From CAMYMQ01 sp963730305 (GTDB lineage: Bacteria; Pseudomonadota; Alphaproteobacteria; Bin65): a stretch of DNA of 64,000 nt. How positions within the stretch are numbered: the first letter of the stretch is position 1; the number at the start of each line of letters is the position of its first letter. The notes under the pieces were generated by a model that made no database searches, had not been told where the DNA came from, and saw nothing but the letters and a program-made list of their open reading frames with translations. The stretch is from positions 62,001 to 126,000 of the forward strand of contig CAVSRB010000008.1 in assembly GCA_963730305.1 (NCBI GenBank). The letters run 5' to 3'. Shown one piece after another: positions 42,404-51,821 of this stretch. The translations under genes were made by a program, and so were the position numbers.

Positions 42404-43405
42404 CTACGGAATCAGCACCGCCGAGCCGGTGATCGTGCGCGCCTCCGCATCCCGGTGGGCCTGGACGGCGTCCGCGAGCGGGTAGACGTGGTCGACCGCG
42501 ACCCGCAGCACGCCGGTGCGGATCAGGCCGAACAGCTCGGCGGCGGCGGCGCGGGTGGAAGCGGCGTCGGGGATGTAGTGGTGGATGCCCGGCCGGCACA
42601 CCTTGAGCGACCCCTTGAAGCTGAGCATCAGCAGGTCGATCGGCGGCACGTGGCCCGAGGCGTTGCCGTAGTTGACCAGCATGCCGTGGGGGTGGGTGCA
42701 GTCCATCGACTTGACGAAAGTGTCCTTGCCGACCCCGTCGAACACGGCCGAGACACCGTCCGGCACCAGGTCGCGGACGGCGTCGACGAAGTCGGTCTCG
42801 CGATAGAGGATCGTGTGGTCGCAGCCGTTGGCCCGCGCGATCGCCGCCTTCTCGGGCGAGCCGACGGTGCCGACCACCGTGGCGCCCAGATGCTTCGACC
42901 ACTGGGCGAGCAACATGCCGACGCCCGAGGCCGCGGTGTGGATCAGGATCCAGTCGCCCGGCTTCGGCGTGTAGACCGGGTTGATCACGCTCGCCGCGGT
43001 GAAGCCCTTGAGCATCGAGGCGGCCGCCTGCTGGTCGGTGATGTCGTCGGGCAGCGGGATCAGGCAGTCGGCCGGGACGTTGCGCTCCTCGGCATAAGCG
43101 CCGGTGTTCTCGAAGAACGGCCCGCCAACGCCGACATAGCCGACCCGGTCGCCGGGCGCGACGCCGGTGACGCCGTCGCCGATCGCGAGCACCTCGCCGG
43201 CGGCCTCGTTGCCGAGGATGACCGGGAAGTCGGCCGGCTCGTCCTTGTAGAAGCCGCCGCGGCGGACGTTGATGTCGGAGAAGTTGAGCGCGATCGCCTT
43301 GTGGCGCAGGCGGACCTCGCCGGGCCCGGGCGCGGGCAGCTCGATCTGCTCCCAGCGGAGCACGTCGGGACCGCCGTGTTCGTGGATGCGGATGGCGTTG
43401 ATCAT
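42404..43405 (-). CDS. Quinone oxidoreductase (QorA-type)
   Basis: A 333-residue NADPH-dependent medium-chain reductase without zinc ligands. ALNFSDINVRRG at residue 50 is the quinone-reductase signature and LGNEAAGEVLAIGDGV the domain hinge. IHTAASGVGMLLAQWSKHLG is the AAxGGVG-like nucleotide motif, here with AASGVG. It reduces quinones or alkenals by one or two electrons. ATG at 43403-43405 with AAGGAACC upstream. Not obviously linked to the hupE operon, which begins 180 bases beyond its stop. Confidence 0.9.
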   Translation of the reverse strand: MINAIRIHEHGGPDVLRWEQIELPAPGPGEVRLRHKAIALNFSDINVRRGGFYKDEPADFPVILGNEAAGEVLAIGDGVTGVAPGDRVGYVGVGGPFFENTGAYAEERNVPADCLIPLPDDITDQQAAASMLKGFTAASVINPVYTPKPGDWILIHTAASGVGMLLAQWSKHLGATVVGTVGSPEKAAIARANGCDHTILYRETDFVDAVRDLVPDGVSAVFDGVGKDTFVKSMDCTHPHGMLVNYGNASGHVPPIDLLMLSFKGSLKVCRPGIHHYIPDAASTRAAAAELFGLIRTGVLRVAVDHVYPLADAVQAHRDAEARTITGSAVLIP

Positions 43406-43527
43406 GCCGGCGCGGTTCCTTCCCGGATGTTGGCGGCCGCCCGCCGGTCGCGATACGCGCGCGTCGGCAGGGCCGCGGCGGACCCTAGCGCGGAATGCGG
43501 ACAATTAGAGGTGCGATGTCTGAAGCC

Positions 43528-43549
43528 CCCTCCCCCTCGAGGGGGAGGG
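43528..43549. repeat. CCCTCCCCCTC hairpin
   Basis: CCCTCCCCCTC and GGGGGAGGG arms around a short GA turn. Belongs to the family at 4799-4925 and sits between asd and the quinone oxidoreductase gene. Confidence 0.55.
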
Positions 43550-43668
43550 TCATTCGCGACGTAGGCTCGAATGCGGGAGCGAAGGCGGGGTCAGGCGGAA
43601 CGGCTGGGCACGGCGGCGCGGGCCAGCTCGGTCGGACAGGGAGCGAGGAGGCCAGATGAGGCGCCCCG

Positions 43669-44703
<1,035 letters not shown>

Positions 44704-44852
44704 GTGTGTCTCCCGGGGGCGCCGCCGGCGGCGCTCCGCCACCATCCGGTTCCCCAATTTGGCGCCCTTGATTAGGCTGCAGGGGCGCCGAGATTCAATG
44801 TATATTCGCACCAGAGGCGATCCATGCCCGGACGCGAGGGAGGAGGCCTGCC

Positions 44853-45248
44853 ATGACCGAAACGCCGCCGACTGGGACGCCCCCCACCGAAACCGCCGCG
44901 AGCGGCCACAACCGAAGCGGCCGGATCAGCACCTACGCCGAGTTCTGGCCCTACTATCTCGGCGAGCACGCCAAGCCGGTCACCCGCGGCCTCCACTATT
45001 TCGGCACCCTCCTGGCCGTCGCCCTCCTCGTCGTCGCGATCGCCACCCAATTCTGGTGGCTGCTGATCGCCGTGCCCGTGTCCGGCTACCTGTTCGCGTG
45101 GATCGGCCACTTCTTCGTCGAGAAGAACCGCCCGGCCACCTTCACCTACCCGGCCTGGTCGCTCGCCAGCGACTTCGTGATGCTGTTCCGCTGGCTGACC
45201 GGCCGGATCGGCGGCGACCTGAAGCGCTTCCACATCCAGGACACCTAG
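44853..45248 (+). CDS. DUF962 / Mpo1-like membrane protein
   Basis: A 131-residue protein with three to four hydrophobic segments. The first 25 residues are low-complexity. The family core follows: TYAEFWPYYLGEHAKPVTRG, LHYFGTLLAVAL and AWIGHFFVEKNRPATFTYP, whose conserved His residues are proposed iron ligands. Homologues in yeast (Mpo1) oxidise 2-hydroxy fatty acids; a similar role is inferred only. Divergent from asd, with a terminator-like hairpin after it. Confidence 0.88.
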   Translation: MTETPPTGTPPTETAASGHNRSGRISTYAEFWPYYLGEHAKPVTRGLHYFGTLLAVALLVVAIATQFWWLLIAVPVSGYLFAWIGHFFVEKNRPATFTYPAWSLASDFVMLFRWLTGRIGGDLKRFHIQDT

Positions 45249-45270
45249 CCGGAAGCCCGAACGAAGAAAG

Positions 45271-45291
45271 CCCCCCGGGGCTGCCGGGGGG
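45271..45291 (+). terminator. Terminator-like hairpin after the DUF962 gene
   Basis: CCCCCCGG (45271-45278), loop GGCTG, CCGGGGGG (45284-45291), preceded by AAAG and followed by CCTTG. It lies 22 bases after the stop. Confidence 0.55.
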
Positions 45292-45347
45292 CCTTGCTCG
45301 TAGAACCATGCCTTCCCCCGGCGTCGCGCCGGGGCAGGCGCTGGCCG

Positions 45348-45503
45348 CTATTTCTTGGTGTCGTTGGTCACCGTGGTCTGTTTGGTGGTCGGTTTCGTCG
45401 ACTGGGCCGACTTGCCCTTGTGCCAACCGCAGTCGGCAAGCGCCGGACCGCCGGCGAAACCGGCAACCGCGAGACCAAGAACCGCTGCTTTCAGGATACG
45501 CAT
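45348..45503 (-). CDS. Small secreted hypothetical protein, 51 residues
   Basis: Read from the ATG at 45501-45503 to the TAG at 45348-45350. Residues 1-23 are a Sec signal peptide (RILKAAVLGLAVAGFAGG, cleavage after ALA). The mature peptide starts DCGWHKGKSAQS and has a Thr/Lys-rich end (TKQTTVTNDTKK) with one Cys. AAAGGTGCG precedes the start. No function known. It is 86 bases downstream of leuB on the same strand but is probably not part of the leu operon. Confidence 0.75.
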   Translation of the reverse strand: MRILKAAVLGLAVAGFAGGPALADCGWHKGKSAQSTKPTTKQTTVTNDTKK

Positions 45504-45588
45504 CGATCGCACCTTTCAGACCGTGAACCTGGGGGCGAGCGTACTGTCGCCCCCGAGAGCGGTCAAGACGGCACCGAAGCGCCGCCGA

Positions 45589-46716
45589 TCACGCTTTGCT
45601 GAGCTTGCCCAGCTCGCGCAGGATGGTGTCGCCCATACCGCCGGTGGAGACCTTGGCGACCTTGGGGTTGTCGGCGGGCATGATGTCGGCGGTACGCATG
45701 CCGCTCGCCAGCACGTTGCCGATCGCCGTCTCCAGCAGGTCGGCCTCCTCGCCCAGGTCGAACGAGTAGCGCAGCGCCATCGCGAAGCTGAGCAGGCAGG
45801 CGATCGGGTTGGCGATGCCCTGGCCGGCGATGTCCGGCGCGCTGCCGTGGACCGGCTCGTAGAGGGCGTGGCGCTTGCCGGTCGCCTCGTCGACCGCGCC
45901 GAGCGAGGCCGAGGGCAGGTTGCCGAGCGAGCCGGTCATCATCGCGCCGACGTCCGACAGGATGTCGCCGAACAGGTTGTCGGTGACGATGACGTCGAAC
46001 TGCTTGGGATAGCGGACCAGCTGCATGGCGCAGTTGTCGGCGAGGATATGGTGCAGCTCGACGTCGGGGAATTCCTCGTCGTGGATCTTCTGCACGACCT
46101 CGCGCCACAGCACGCCGGTGTGCATGACGTTCGACTTCTCGGCCGAGTGGACGAGGTTGTTGCGCTTGCGCGCCAGGTCGAAGGCGACCCGGGCGATGCG
46201 CTCGATCTCCGGCGTCGTGTAGACCTGGGTGTCGACCGCGCGTTTGGTGCCGTCGGGCAGGTCCTCGATGCCGCGCGGCTCGCCGAAATAGACCCCGCCG
46301 GTGAGCTCGCGCACGATCATGATGTCGAGGCCGGCGACCAGCTCCTTCTTGAGCGAGGAGGACTCGGCCAGGGCGTCGAAGCAGATCGCGGGGCGCAGGT
46401 TGGCGAACAGGCCGAGGTCCTTGCGCAGGCGCAAGAGCCCGCGCTCGGGCTTCATGTCGAAGCTGTTGGCGTCCCACTTGGGTCCGCCGACCGAGCCGAA
46501 CAGCACCGCGTCGGCGGCCTCGGCCTTGGCGAAGGTCGCGTCGGACAACGGCGTGCCCTCGGCCTCGATCGCCGCGCCGCCGACCAGCCCGTCGTCCAGG
46601 TCGAACTTGACCGCCCGTTCCTTGCCGTACCAATCGACGACGCGAACCACCTGGTCCATCACCTCGGGGCCGATGCCGTCGCCCGGCAGGATCAGCAGCT
46701 TCTTGTTCGCAGTCAT
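45589..46716 (-). CDS. leuB: 3-isopropylmalate dehydrogenase
   Basis: A 375-residue NAD+ enzyme oxidising and decarboxylating 3-isopropylmalate in leucine synthesis. LLILPGDGIGPEVMDQVVRV opens the chain. The substrate-binding arginines are in PERGLLRLRKDLGLFANLRP, the catalytic Tyr in GVYFGEPRG, and Mg2+ aspartates in VTDNLFGDILSDVGAM. EPVHGSAPDIAGQGIANP is the NAD site. ATG 46714-46716 is preferred (GGAAGG before it) over in-frame starts up to 46821. Follows leuC and leuD, with an NTF2-like gene on the opposite strand between leuD and leuB. Confidence 0.97.
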   Translation of the reverse strand: MTANKKLLILPGDGIGPEVMDQVVRVVDWYGKERAVKFDLDDGLVGGAAIEAEGTPLSDATFAKAEAADAVLFGSVGGPKWDANSFDMKPERGLLRLRKDLGLFANLRPAICFDALAESSSLKKELVAGLDIMIVRELTGGVYFGEPRGIEDLPDGTKRAVDTQVYTTPEIERIARVAFDLARKRNNLVHSAEKSNVMHTGVLWREVVQKIHDEEFPDVELHHILADNCAMQLVRYPKQFDVIVTDNLFGDILSDVGAMMTGSLGNLPSASLGAVDEATGKRHALYEPVHGSAPDIAGQGIANPIACLLSFAMALRYSFDLGEEADLLETAIGNVLASGMRTADIMPADNPKVAKVSTGGMGDTILRELGKLSKA

Positions 46717-46862
46717 GGACCTTCCACTCATCGTTTGTCGCTTTGCGCCGGTGTCATCGCCCATCCCCGGTCGCGAGGCAAGACACGCGACCCGGTGAGC
46801 GACATAATGGCCGCCATTCACTACGCGAATGGTAAAGGCAGAGCTAAAGGGGGGACCCGGGC

Positions 46863-47228
46863 ATGACCGGAGAGATCGAAGCGCTGGAGAACCAGCGGGC
46901 GGTAGCGATGCAGGCCGGCGACGTCGACGCGCTCGACGCGCTGATCTCGGACAAGCTGATCTACCTGCACTCGTCGGGCGGACGCGACAGCAAGGAGAGC
47001 TATCTCGCCCAGCTGCGCAGCGGCGCGATCACCTATCAGCGCGTGGCGCCGCCCGAGCCCGAGGTCCACGTCGCCGGCGACACCGCCGTGGTGTTCGGCC
47101 GGATGAACGCCGACGTCGTGCGCGACGGCAAGAACCTGGCGCTCGACTACGACTACCTGTCGGTGTGGGCCAAGGAGAACGGCCGCTGGCGGTTCCTCGC
47201 CTTCCAGCCCCGGCCGAAGGCGGGCTGA
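46863..47228 (+). CDS. NTF2-like/SnoaL-fold protein (DUF4440 type)
   Basis: A 121-residue cone-shaped NTF2-like protein. It opens EIEALENQRAVAMQAGDVDA with YLHSSGGRDSKESYLAQL next. DTAVVFGRMNADVVRDGKNL and SVWAKENGRWRFLAFQPRP close the sheet. Such proteins are enzymes or ligand-binding proteins; none can be assigned. It lies antiparallel between leuB and leuD, interrupting the operon arrangement. GGGGGGACCCGGGC precedes the ATG. Confidence 0.8.
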   Translation: MTGEIEALENQRAVAMQAGDVDALDALISDKLIYLHSSGGRDSKESYLAQLRSGAITYQRVAPPEPEVHVAGDTAVVFGRMNADVVRDGKNLALDYDYLSVWAKENGRWRFLAFQPRPKAG

Positions 47229-47274
47229 TACAGGCCGAAGGCGGGCTGAACCCCCACGACCCGGGACGCTCTTG

Positions 47275-47886
47275 TTAGGCGGCGAGCCAGGGCTGGGTGG
47301 TCGCGCGGGTCTTCTCGAAGCTGCCGATCGCGGCGTCCTTCTGCAGCGTCAGGCCGATATCGTCGAGGCCGTTGAGCAGACAATACTTGCGGAACGGGTC
47401 GACGTCGAAGCTGACCTTCTCGCCGTTCGGCCGGGTGATCGTCTGGCTCTCCAGGTCGACGGTCATGGTGGCGTTGGCGCCCAGCCGCGCATCGTCCATC
47501 AGCTCGTCGACGATCTCCTGCGGCAGCACGATCGGCAGGATGCCGTTCTTGAAGCAGTTGTTGAAGAAGATGTCGGCGTAGCTCGGCGCGATGACGCAGC
47601 GGATGCCGAAGTCGAGCAGCGCCCAGGGCGCGTGCTCGCGCGACGAGCCGCAGCCGAAATTCTCGCCCGCGATCAGGATCTCGGCGTGCTGGTAGGCCGG
47701 CTTGTCGAGCACGAACTCGCCGGTGTTGTTGCCGTCCTTGTCGGTGCGCAGCTCGTCGAACAGGCCGACCGACAGGCCGGTCCGCTTGATCGTCTTCAGA
47801 TACTGCTTGGGGATGATCATGTCGGTGTCGACGTTGACCATCGGCAGCGGCGCGGCGACGCCGGTCAGGGTGGTGAACTTGTCCAT
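47275..47886 (-). CDS. leuD: 3-isopropylmalate dehydratase small subunit
   Basis: A 203-residue subunit that with LeuC isomerises 2-isopropylmalate to 3-isopropylmalate. PMVNVDTDMIIPKQYLKTIK is the opening and ILIAGENFGCGSSREHAPWA the family signature. CVIAPSYADIFFNNCFKNGI and NTGEFVLDKP are present. Length is normal. It is separated from leuC by an RDD-family membrane protein gene, an unusual insert. ATG at 47884-47886. Confidence 0.96.
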   Translation of the reverse strand: MDKFTTLTGVAAPLPMVNVDTDMIIPKQYLKTIKRTGLSVGLFDELRTDKDGNNTGEFVLDKPAYQHAEILIAGENFGCGSSREHAPWALLDFGIRCVIAPSYADIFFNNCFKNGILPIVLPQEIVDELMDDARLGANATMTVDLESQTITRPNGEKVSFDVDPFRKYCLLNGLDDIGLTLQKDAAIGSFEKTRATTQPWLAA

Positions 47887-47947
47887 CGAAACTACGCTCC
47901 CGGAAATCGGCCGGGCGCGGGGTCGCGCCCGGCCGCAGTTCTTGGCC

Positions 47948-48445
47948 TCAGCTCGGCTGGTCGATCATGCCCTTGCCGGCCTTGATGACGTACAGGTTCG
48001 CCGTCTTGTCGTGGATGCAGCGCCCCTGCGGCTCCATGAAGAAGGTGCAGAAGATGGCGATCATGGCGAGCGCGATCAGCAGGTTGATGACCGTCCCGGC
48101 CAGCAGCAGGGCGCCGATCACGCCGAGCAGGTTGAGCCACCACGGCCAGGTCCGCATGAAGACCTGCTGGATCGGCGCGCGGTTGCCGTTGGCGTCGGCG
48201 ACCTTGAGGCCGAACACCATCTTGCCGGGCGTCGCCTGCCACTGGCCGCCCTCGAAGAAGACCTTGTAGGCGACGATGATGGCCGTGGTCACGAGCACGG
48301 AGATCAGCAGCATGAGGCGCAACAGCGACAGGTTGTAGCCGGCGATGCCGCCGAAGATGGCGTTGAAGATGACGATGACGATCGTCAGGATGATGCCGTC
48401 GATAATGCCGGCGACAAGCCGTTCCCACCACTGCGGATAGGTCAT
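47948..48445 (-). CDS. RDD family membrane protein
   Basis: A 165-residue membrane protein with four hydrophobic helices. It starts MTYPQWWERLVAGIIDGIIL with the RDD-type Arg and Asp in helix 1. The conserved EGGQWQATPGKMVFGLKV loop and FMRTWPWWLNLLGVIGALLL follow, then DKTANLYVIKAG. RDD proteins include Na+/H+ antiporters and many of unknown function. It lies on the same strand between leuC (137 bases upstream) and leuD (61 bases downstream). Confidence 0.88.
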   Translation of the reverse strand: MTYPQWWERLVAGIIDGIILTIVIVIFNAIFGGIAGYNLSLLRLMLLISVLVTTAIIVAYKVFFEGGQWQATPGKMVFGLKVADANGNRAPIQQVFMRTWPWWLNLLGVIGALLLAGTVINLLIALAMIAIFCTFFMEPQGRCIHDKTANLYVIKAGKGMIDQPS

Positions 48446-48582
48446 TCGGTTCTCTCCTTCAGGCAGGGCCCCACTGCCCGGCATTGTAGCAACCATCCGC
48501 CCGTTTGGCGACGGTGCCTGCCGGATTTGCGCGCCCGACTCTGCGCCTGCCCGACCTGCGCGCCCGACTTGCCGCGCCGAGC

Positions 48583-49989
48583 CTAGAGCTCGCGCACGTC
48601 CGCCAGGTGGCCGGCGATCGCGGCGGCGGCGGCCATGGCCGGGCTCACGAGATGGGTACGCGCGCCCCGGCCCTGGCGTCCCTCGAAGTTGCGGTTCGAG
48701 GTCGAGGCGCAGCGCTCGCCGTAGGGAACCTTGTCGGCGTTCATCGCCAGGCACATCGAGCAGCCCGGCTCGCGCCATTCGAAGCCGGCCTCGGTCAGCA
48801 CCTTGTCGAGCCCCTCTTCCTCGGCCTGCTCCTTGATCAGGCCGGAGCCCGGCACGACCATCGCATGGACGCCGTCGGCGACCTTGTGGCCCTTGGCGAC
48901 CTCGGCGACCGAGCGGATGTCCTCCAGCCGGCCGTTGGTGCACGAGCCGATAAAGACGTGCTGGACGTCGATCTCGGTCAGCTTCTGGCCCGGCTCGATG
49001 CCCATGTACGCGTACTTGCGCTGCCACGCCTCGCGCTGGGCGTCGTTCTTGGCCTGGTCGAGGGTCGGGACGGACCCGGTGATCGGCGCGACGTCCTCGG
49101 GGCTGGTGCCCCAGGTGACCTGCGGCGCGATCTGGGCGGCGTCGAGGGTGACTTCCTTCTCGTAGCGCGCGCCATCGTCGGACGGCAGCGTCTTCCAGTA
49201 GGCGACCGCGGCCTCCCAGGCGGCGCCCTTGGGCGCCATCGGCCGGCCTTTGACGTAGTCGAAGGTCTTCTCGTCCGGCGCGACCAGGCCGGCGCGCGCG
49301 CCGCCCTCGATCGACATGTTGCAGACCGTCATCCGGCCTTCCATCGACAGGTCCCGGATCGCCTCGCCGGCGTATTCGATGACGTGGCCGGTGCCGCCGG
49401 CGGTGCCGATCGTGCCGATGATCGCCAGGATCATGTCCTTGGCGCCGACGCCGTTGGGCAGCGCGCCGTCGACGGTGACCCGCATGTTGCGCAGCGGCTG
49501 CTGGATCAGCGTCTGGGTGGCGAGCACGTGCTCGACCTCCGAGGTGCCGATGCCGAAGGCGAGCGCGCCGAAGGCGCCGTGGGTCGCGGTGTGGCTGTCG
49601 CCGCAGACGATGGTCGTGCCCGGCAGGGTGAAGCCCTGCTCCGGCCCGATGATGTGGACGATGCCCTGGCGGATGTCGTTGATGTCGAAATACTCGATGC
49701 CGAATTCCTTGGCATTCGAGCGCAGCACGTCGATCTGGATCTGGGCCTCGGGGTCGTCGACGGTCATGCCGCGGCCCGGCGTGGTCGGCACGTTGTGGTC
49801 GGGCACGGCCAGCGACATGGTCGGCTGACGCACCTTGCGGCCGGCCATGCGCAGGCCCTCGAAGGCCTGGGCGCTGGTGATCTCGTGGATCAGATGCCGG
49901 TCGATATAGATCAGGCAGGTGCCGTCGTCCTGCGTGTCCACCAGGTGGCTTTCCCAGATCTTGTCGAACAGCGTCCGCGGCTCGCTCAT
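48583..49989 (-). CDS. leuC: 3-isopropylmalate dehydratase large subunit
   Basis: A 468-residue aconitase-family enzyme binding a [4Fe-4S] cluster. PRTLFDKIWESHLVDTQDDG opens the chain and LIYIDRHLIHEITSAQAFEG follows. Cluster cysteines are in FIGSCTNGRLEDIR and GCSMCLAMN. RCASTSNRNFEGRQGRGART is the substrate loop. The ATG at 49987-49989 has GAGGAAGAGAAGGC before it. The open frame extends through rplS only by chance. Lies between rplS and the RDD gene. Confidence 0.97.
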   Translation of the reverse strand: MSEPRTLFDKIWESHLVDTQDDGTCLIYIDRHLIHEITSAQAFEGLRMAGRKVRQPTMSLAVPDHNVPTTPGRGMTVDDPEAQIQIDVLRSNAKEFGIEYFDINDIRQGIVHIIGPEQGFTLPGTTIVCGDSHTATHGAFGALAFGIGTSEVEHVLATQTLIQQPLRNMRVTVDGALPNGVGAKDMILAIIGTIGTAGGTGHVIEYAGEAIRDLSMEGRMTVCNMSIEGGARAGLVAPDEKTFDYVKGRPMAPKGAAWEAAVAYWKTLPSDDGARYEKEVTLDAAQIAPQVTWGTSPEDVAPITGSVPTLDQAKNDAQREAWQRKYAYMGIEPGQKLTEIDVQHVFIGSCTNGRLEDIRSVAEVAKGHKVADGVHAMVVPGSGLIKEQAEEEGLDKVLTEAGFEWREPGCSMCLAMNADKVPYGERCASTSNRNFEGRQGRGARTHLVSPAMAAAAAIAGHLADVREL

Positions 49990-50027
49990 GCCTTCTCTTC
50001 CTCGACTGGCTGCGGGAGTGGCGGAGG

Positions 50028-50540
50028 CTACTCCGCCTTCTTGGCCTCGCCCTCGGCGGCCGGCGCGGGCGCCTGCGCCTCGGTCACCGCGGCTTCGTTC
50101 TCGAACGCCTCGGCGGCGGTCGCCGGCGCGCCGGCGGCGGTGTCCTCGAGCGCGATCTCGACGTCCTTGCGGCGGAAGCGGCCGGTGGTCCGCTCGGCGA
50201 TGCGGGCGGCCTTGCCGGTGCGGCCACGCAGGTAATAGAGCTTGGCGCGGCGGACGCGGCCGTGGCGGACCATCTCGATCTGGTCGATCCGCGGCGAGTG
50301 CAGCGGGAACACGCGCTCCACGCCCTCGCCGTAGGAGATCTTGCGGACCGTGAAGGAGGAGTTGAGCCCGGCGTTCTTGCGGCCGATGCACACGCCCTCG
50401 AATACCTGGATCCGCTCCCGGGTGCCCTCGACGACCTTGACGTGGACGCGCAGCGTGTCGCCCGGGCCGAAGTCCGGGACCTGCTTGCCGGCGGCGAGCT
50501 TGGCGAGCTGCTCCTGCTCGATCTGTTCAACGATGTTCAT
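50028..50540 (-). CDS. rplS: 50S ribosomal protein L19
   Basis: A 170-residue large-subunit protein at the 30S-50S interface. The conserved part is MNIVEQIEQEQLAKLAAGK, then FGPGDTLRVHVKVVEGTRER, SSFTVRKISYGEGVERVFPL and HGRVRRAKLYYLRGRTGKAA. After residue ~130 comes an acidic Ala/Pro/Glu-rich tail (TEAQAPAPAAEGEAKKAE). The tail exceeds the typical 115-130 residue length. Its ATG overlaps the trmD TGA. The same Ala/Pro/Glu style is seen in S16, suggesting lineage-wide extensions. Confidence 0.97.
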   Translation of the reverse strand: MNIVEQIEQEQLAKLAAGKQVPDFGPGDTLRVHVKVVEGTRERIQVFEGVCIGRKNAGLNSSFTVRKISYGEGVERVFPLHSPRIDQIEMVRHGRVRRAKLYYLRGRTGKAARIAERTTGRFRRKDVEIALEDTAAGAPATAAEAFENEAAVTEAQAPAPAAEGEAKKAE

Positions 50541-51256
50541 GACCTCAAGTCCTTCTTTTCCCGTCGCGCCACGTATTCGGCCCACAGATCGGGCCGCCGT
50601 TCGCGCGTCAGCTGTTCGGACTGCTCGAGCCGCCAGGCGCGGATGCGCTCGTGGTGGCCTGACACCAGGATCTCCGGCACCGTGCGGCCCCGCCAATCCT
50701 GGGGCCGCGTGTAGTGCGGATACTCGAGCAAGTCCCGTTCGAAACTCTCCTCTTCGAGCGACTCGGCCGATCCCAGCACCCCCGGGAGCAGCCTGACGCA
50801 CGCATCCAGCAATATCTCCGCCGCCGGTTCCCCGCCCGACAGGACGTAGTCTCCGACGCTCACTTCTTCCAGACCGCGGGCCTCGATCACCCGCTGGTCG
50901 ATGCCCTCGTAGCGGCCGCACAACAGGACCACTCCCGGACCCTCCGCCAGGGCGCGCACCCGCGCTTGCGTCAGCAGCCGGCCGCGCGGCGTCAGATAGA
51001 TGACCGGGCGGTTGTTCCCGTCGACCGAGTCGAGAGCCGCGTCGACGACGTCGGGCCGCATCACCATGCCCGGGCCGCCCCCGAAAGGGGCGTCGTCGAC
51101 GGTGGCGTGTTTATCGCGCGCAAAGCCGCGAATGTCCACCGTTTCGAGCGCCCAATGGCCGGCCTCCAGCGCCTTGCCCGCGAGCGACCGGCCGAGGCTT
51201 CCCGGGAACATCTCCGGGAAGATCGTCAGCACCGTCGCCTGCCAGGCCTCGACCAT
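50537..51256 (-). CDS. trmD: tRNA (guanine37-N1)-methyltransferase
   Basis: A 239-residue SPOUT enzyme that methylates G37 next to the anticodon and prevents frameshifting. WQATVLTIFPEMFPGSLGRS opens it. The knotted AdoMet site is LLCGRYEGIDQRVIE and VGDYVLSGGEPAAEIL, and TVDDAPFGGGPGMVM precedes them. C-terminal helical domain ends LWAEYVARREKKDL. Part of rpsP-rimM-trmD-rplS, starting 2 bases after rimM and overlapping rplS. Confidence 0.97.
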   Translation of the reverse strand: MVEAWQATVLTIFPEMFPGSLGRSLAGKALEAGHWALETVDIRGFARDKHATVDDAPFGGGPGMVMRPDVVDAALDSVDGNNRPVIYLTPRGRLLTQARVRALAEGPGVVLLCGRYEGIDQRVIEARGLEEVSVGDYVLSGGEPAAEILLDACVRLLPGVLGSAESLEEESFERDLLEYPHYTRPQDWRGRTVPEILVSGHHERIRAWRLEQSEQLTRERRPDLWAEYVARREKKDLRS

Positions 51257-51258
51257 CG

Positions 51259-51792
51259 TCAGGCCTCCGATTCCGGCCCGGATTCGTCCAGCAGGCCGGC
51301 CGGCGGCACCACGACCAGCCGCCCGGCGGCGAGGTCGATCTCCGGCACGACCGCCCTGGTGAAGGGAACCATGACCAGGCGCCCCGTGGTCAGCTCGACC
51401 TCCAGCAGGTCGCCGGCGCCGAAGTCCTCGACCGACCGGACCCGGCCGATCGCCGCGCCACCCGCATCGACCACCGCCAGGCCGATCAGGTCGGCGTGGT
51501 AGAACTCCTCCTCCGCCGGTGCGGGCAGGCTCGACCGCGGCACGTAGAGCCGCACGCCCTTGAGCGCCTCGGCGGCATCCCGGTCCCCGACCCCCTCGAT
51601 CCGGACGAGGACGGCGCCCTTGGCCGGCCCGACGTAGCGCAGCGCGAAGGTGCGGCTGCCGCTCTCGTCGGTCACCGGCGCATAGGCGGCGACGTCCTCG
51701 GGCTGTTCGGTGAAGGGCTTCACCCGAACCACCCCGTTCACGCCATGCGCTCCCGCGATCGCGCCGATGCACACGCGCTTCTCCTCGTCCAT
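51259..51792 (-). CDS. rimM: Ribosome maturation factor RimM
   Basis: A 177-residue factor for the head of the 30S subunit, binding S19. The N-terminal domain reads CIGAIAGAHGVNGVVRVKPF and the PRC barrel FYHADLIGLAVVDAGGAAIG, RVRSVEDFGAGDLLEVE. It ends VVPPAGLLDESGPESEA. ATG 51790-51792 is used, with GTG one codon upstream as alternative. In the usual position between rpsP and trmD. Confidence 0.95.
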   Translation of the reverse strand: MDEEKRVCIGAIAGAHGVNGVVRVKPFTEQPEDVAAYAPVTDESGSRTFALRYVGPAKGAVLVRIEGVGDRDAAEALKGVRLYVPRSSLPAPAEEEFYHADLIGLAVVDAGGAAIGRVRSVEDFGAGDLLEVELTTGRLVMVPFTRAVVPEIDLAAGRLVVVPPAGLLDESGPESEA

Positions 51793-51821
51793 CACGAACC
51801 GGGCCGAGACCGACCGGCAGG

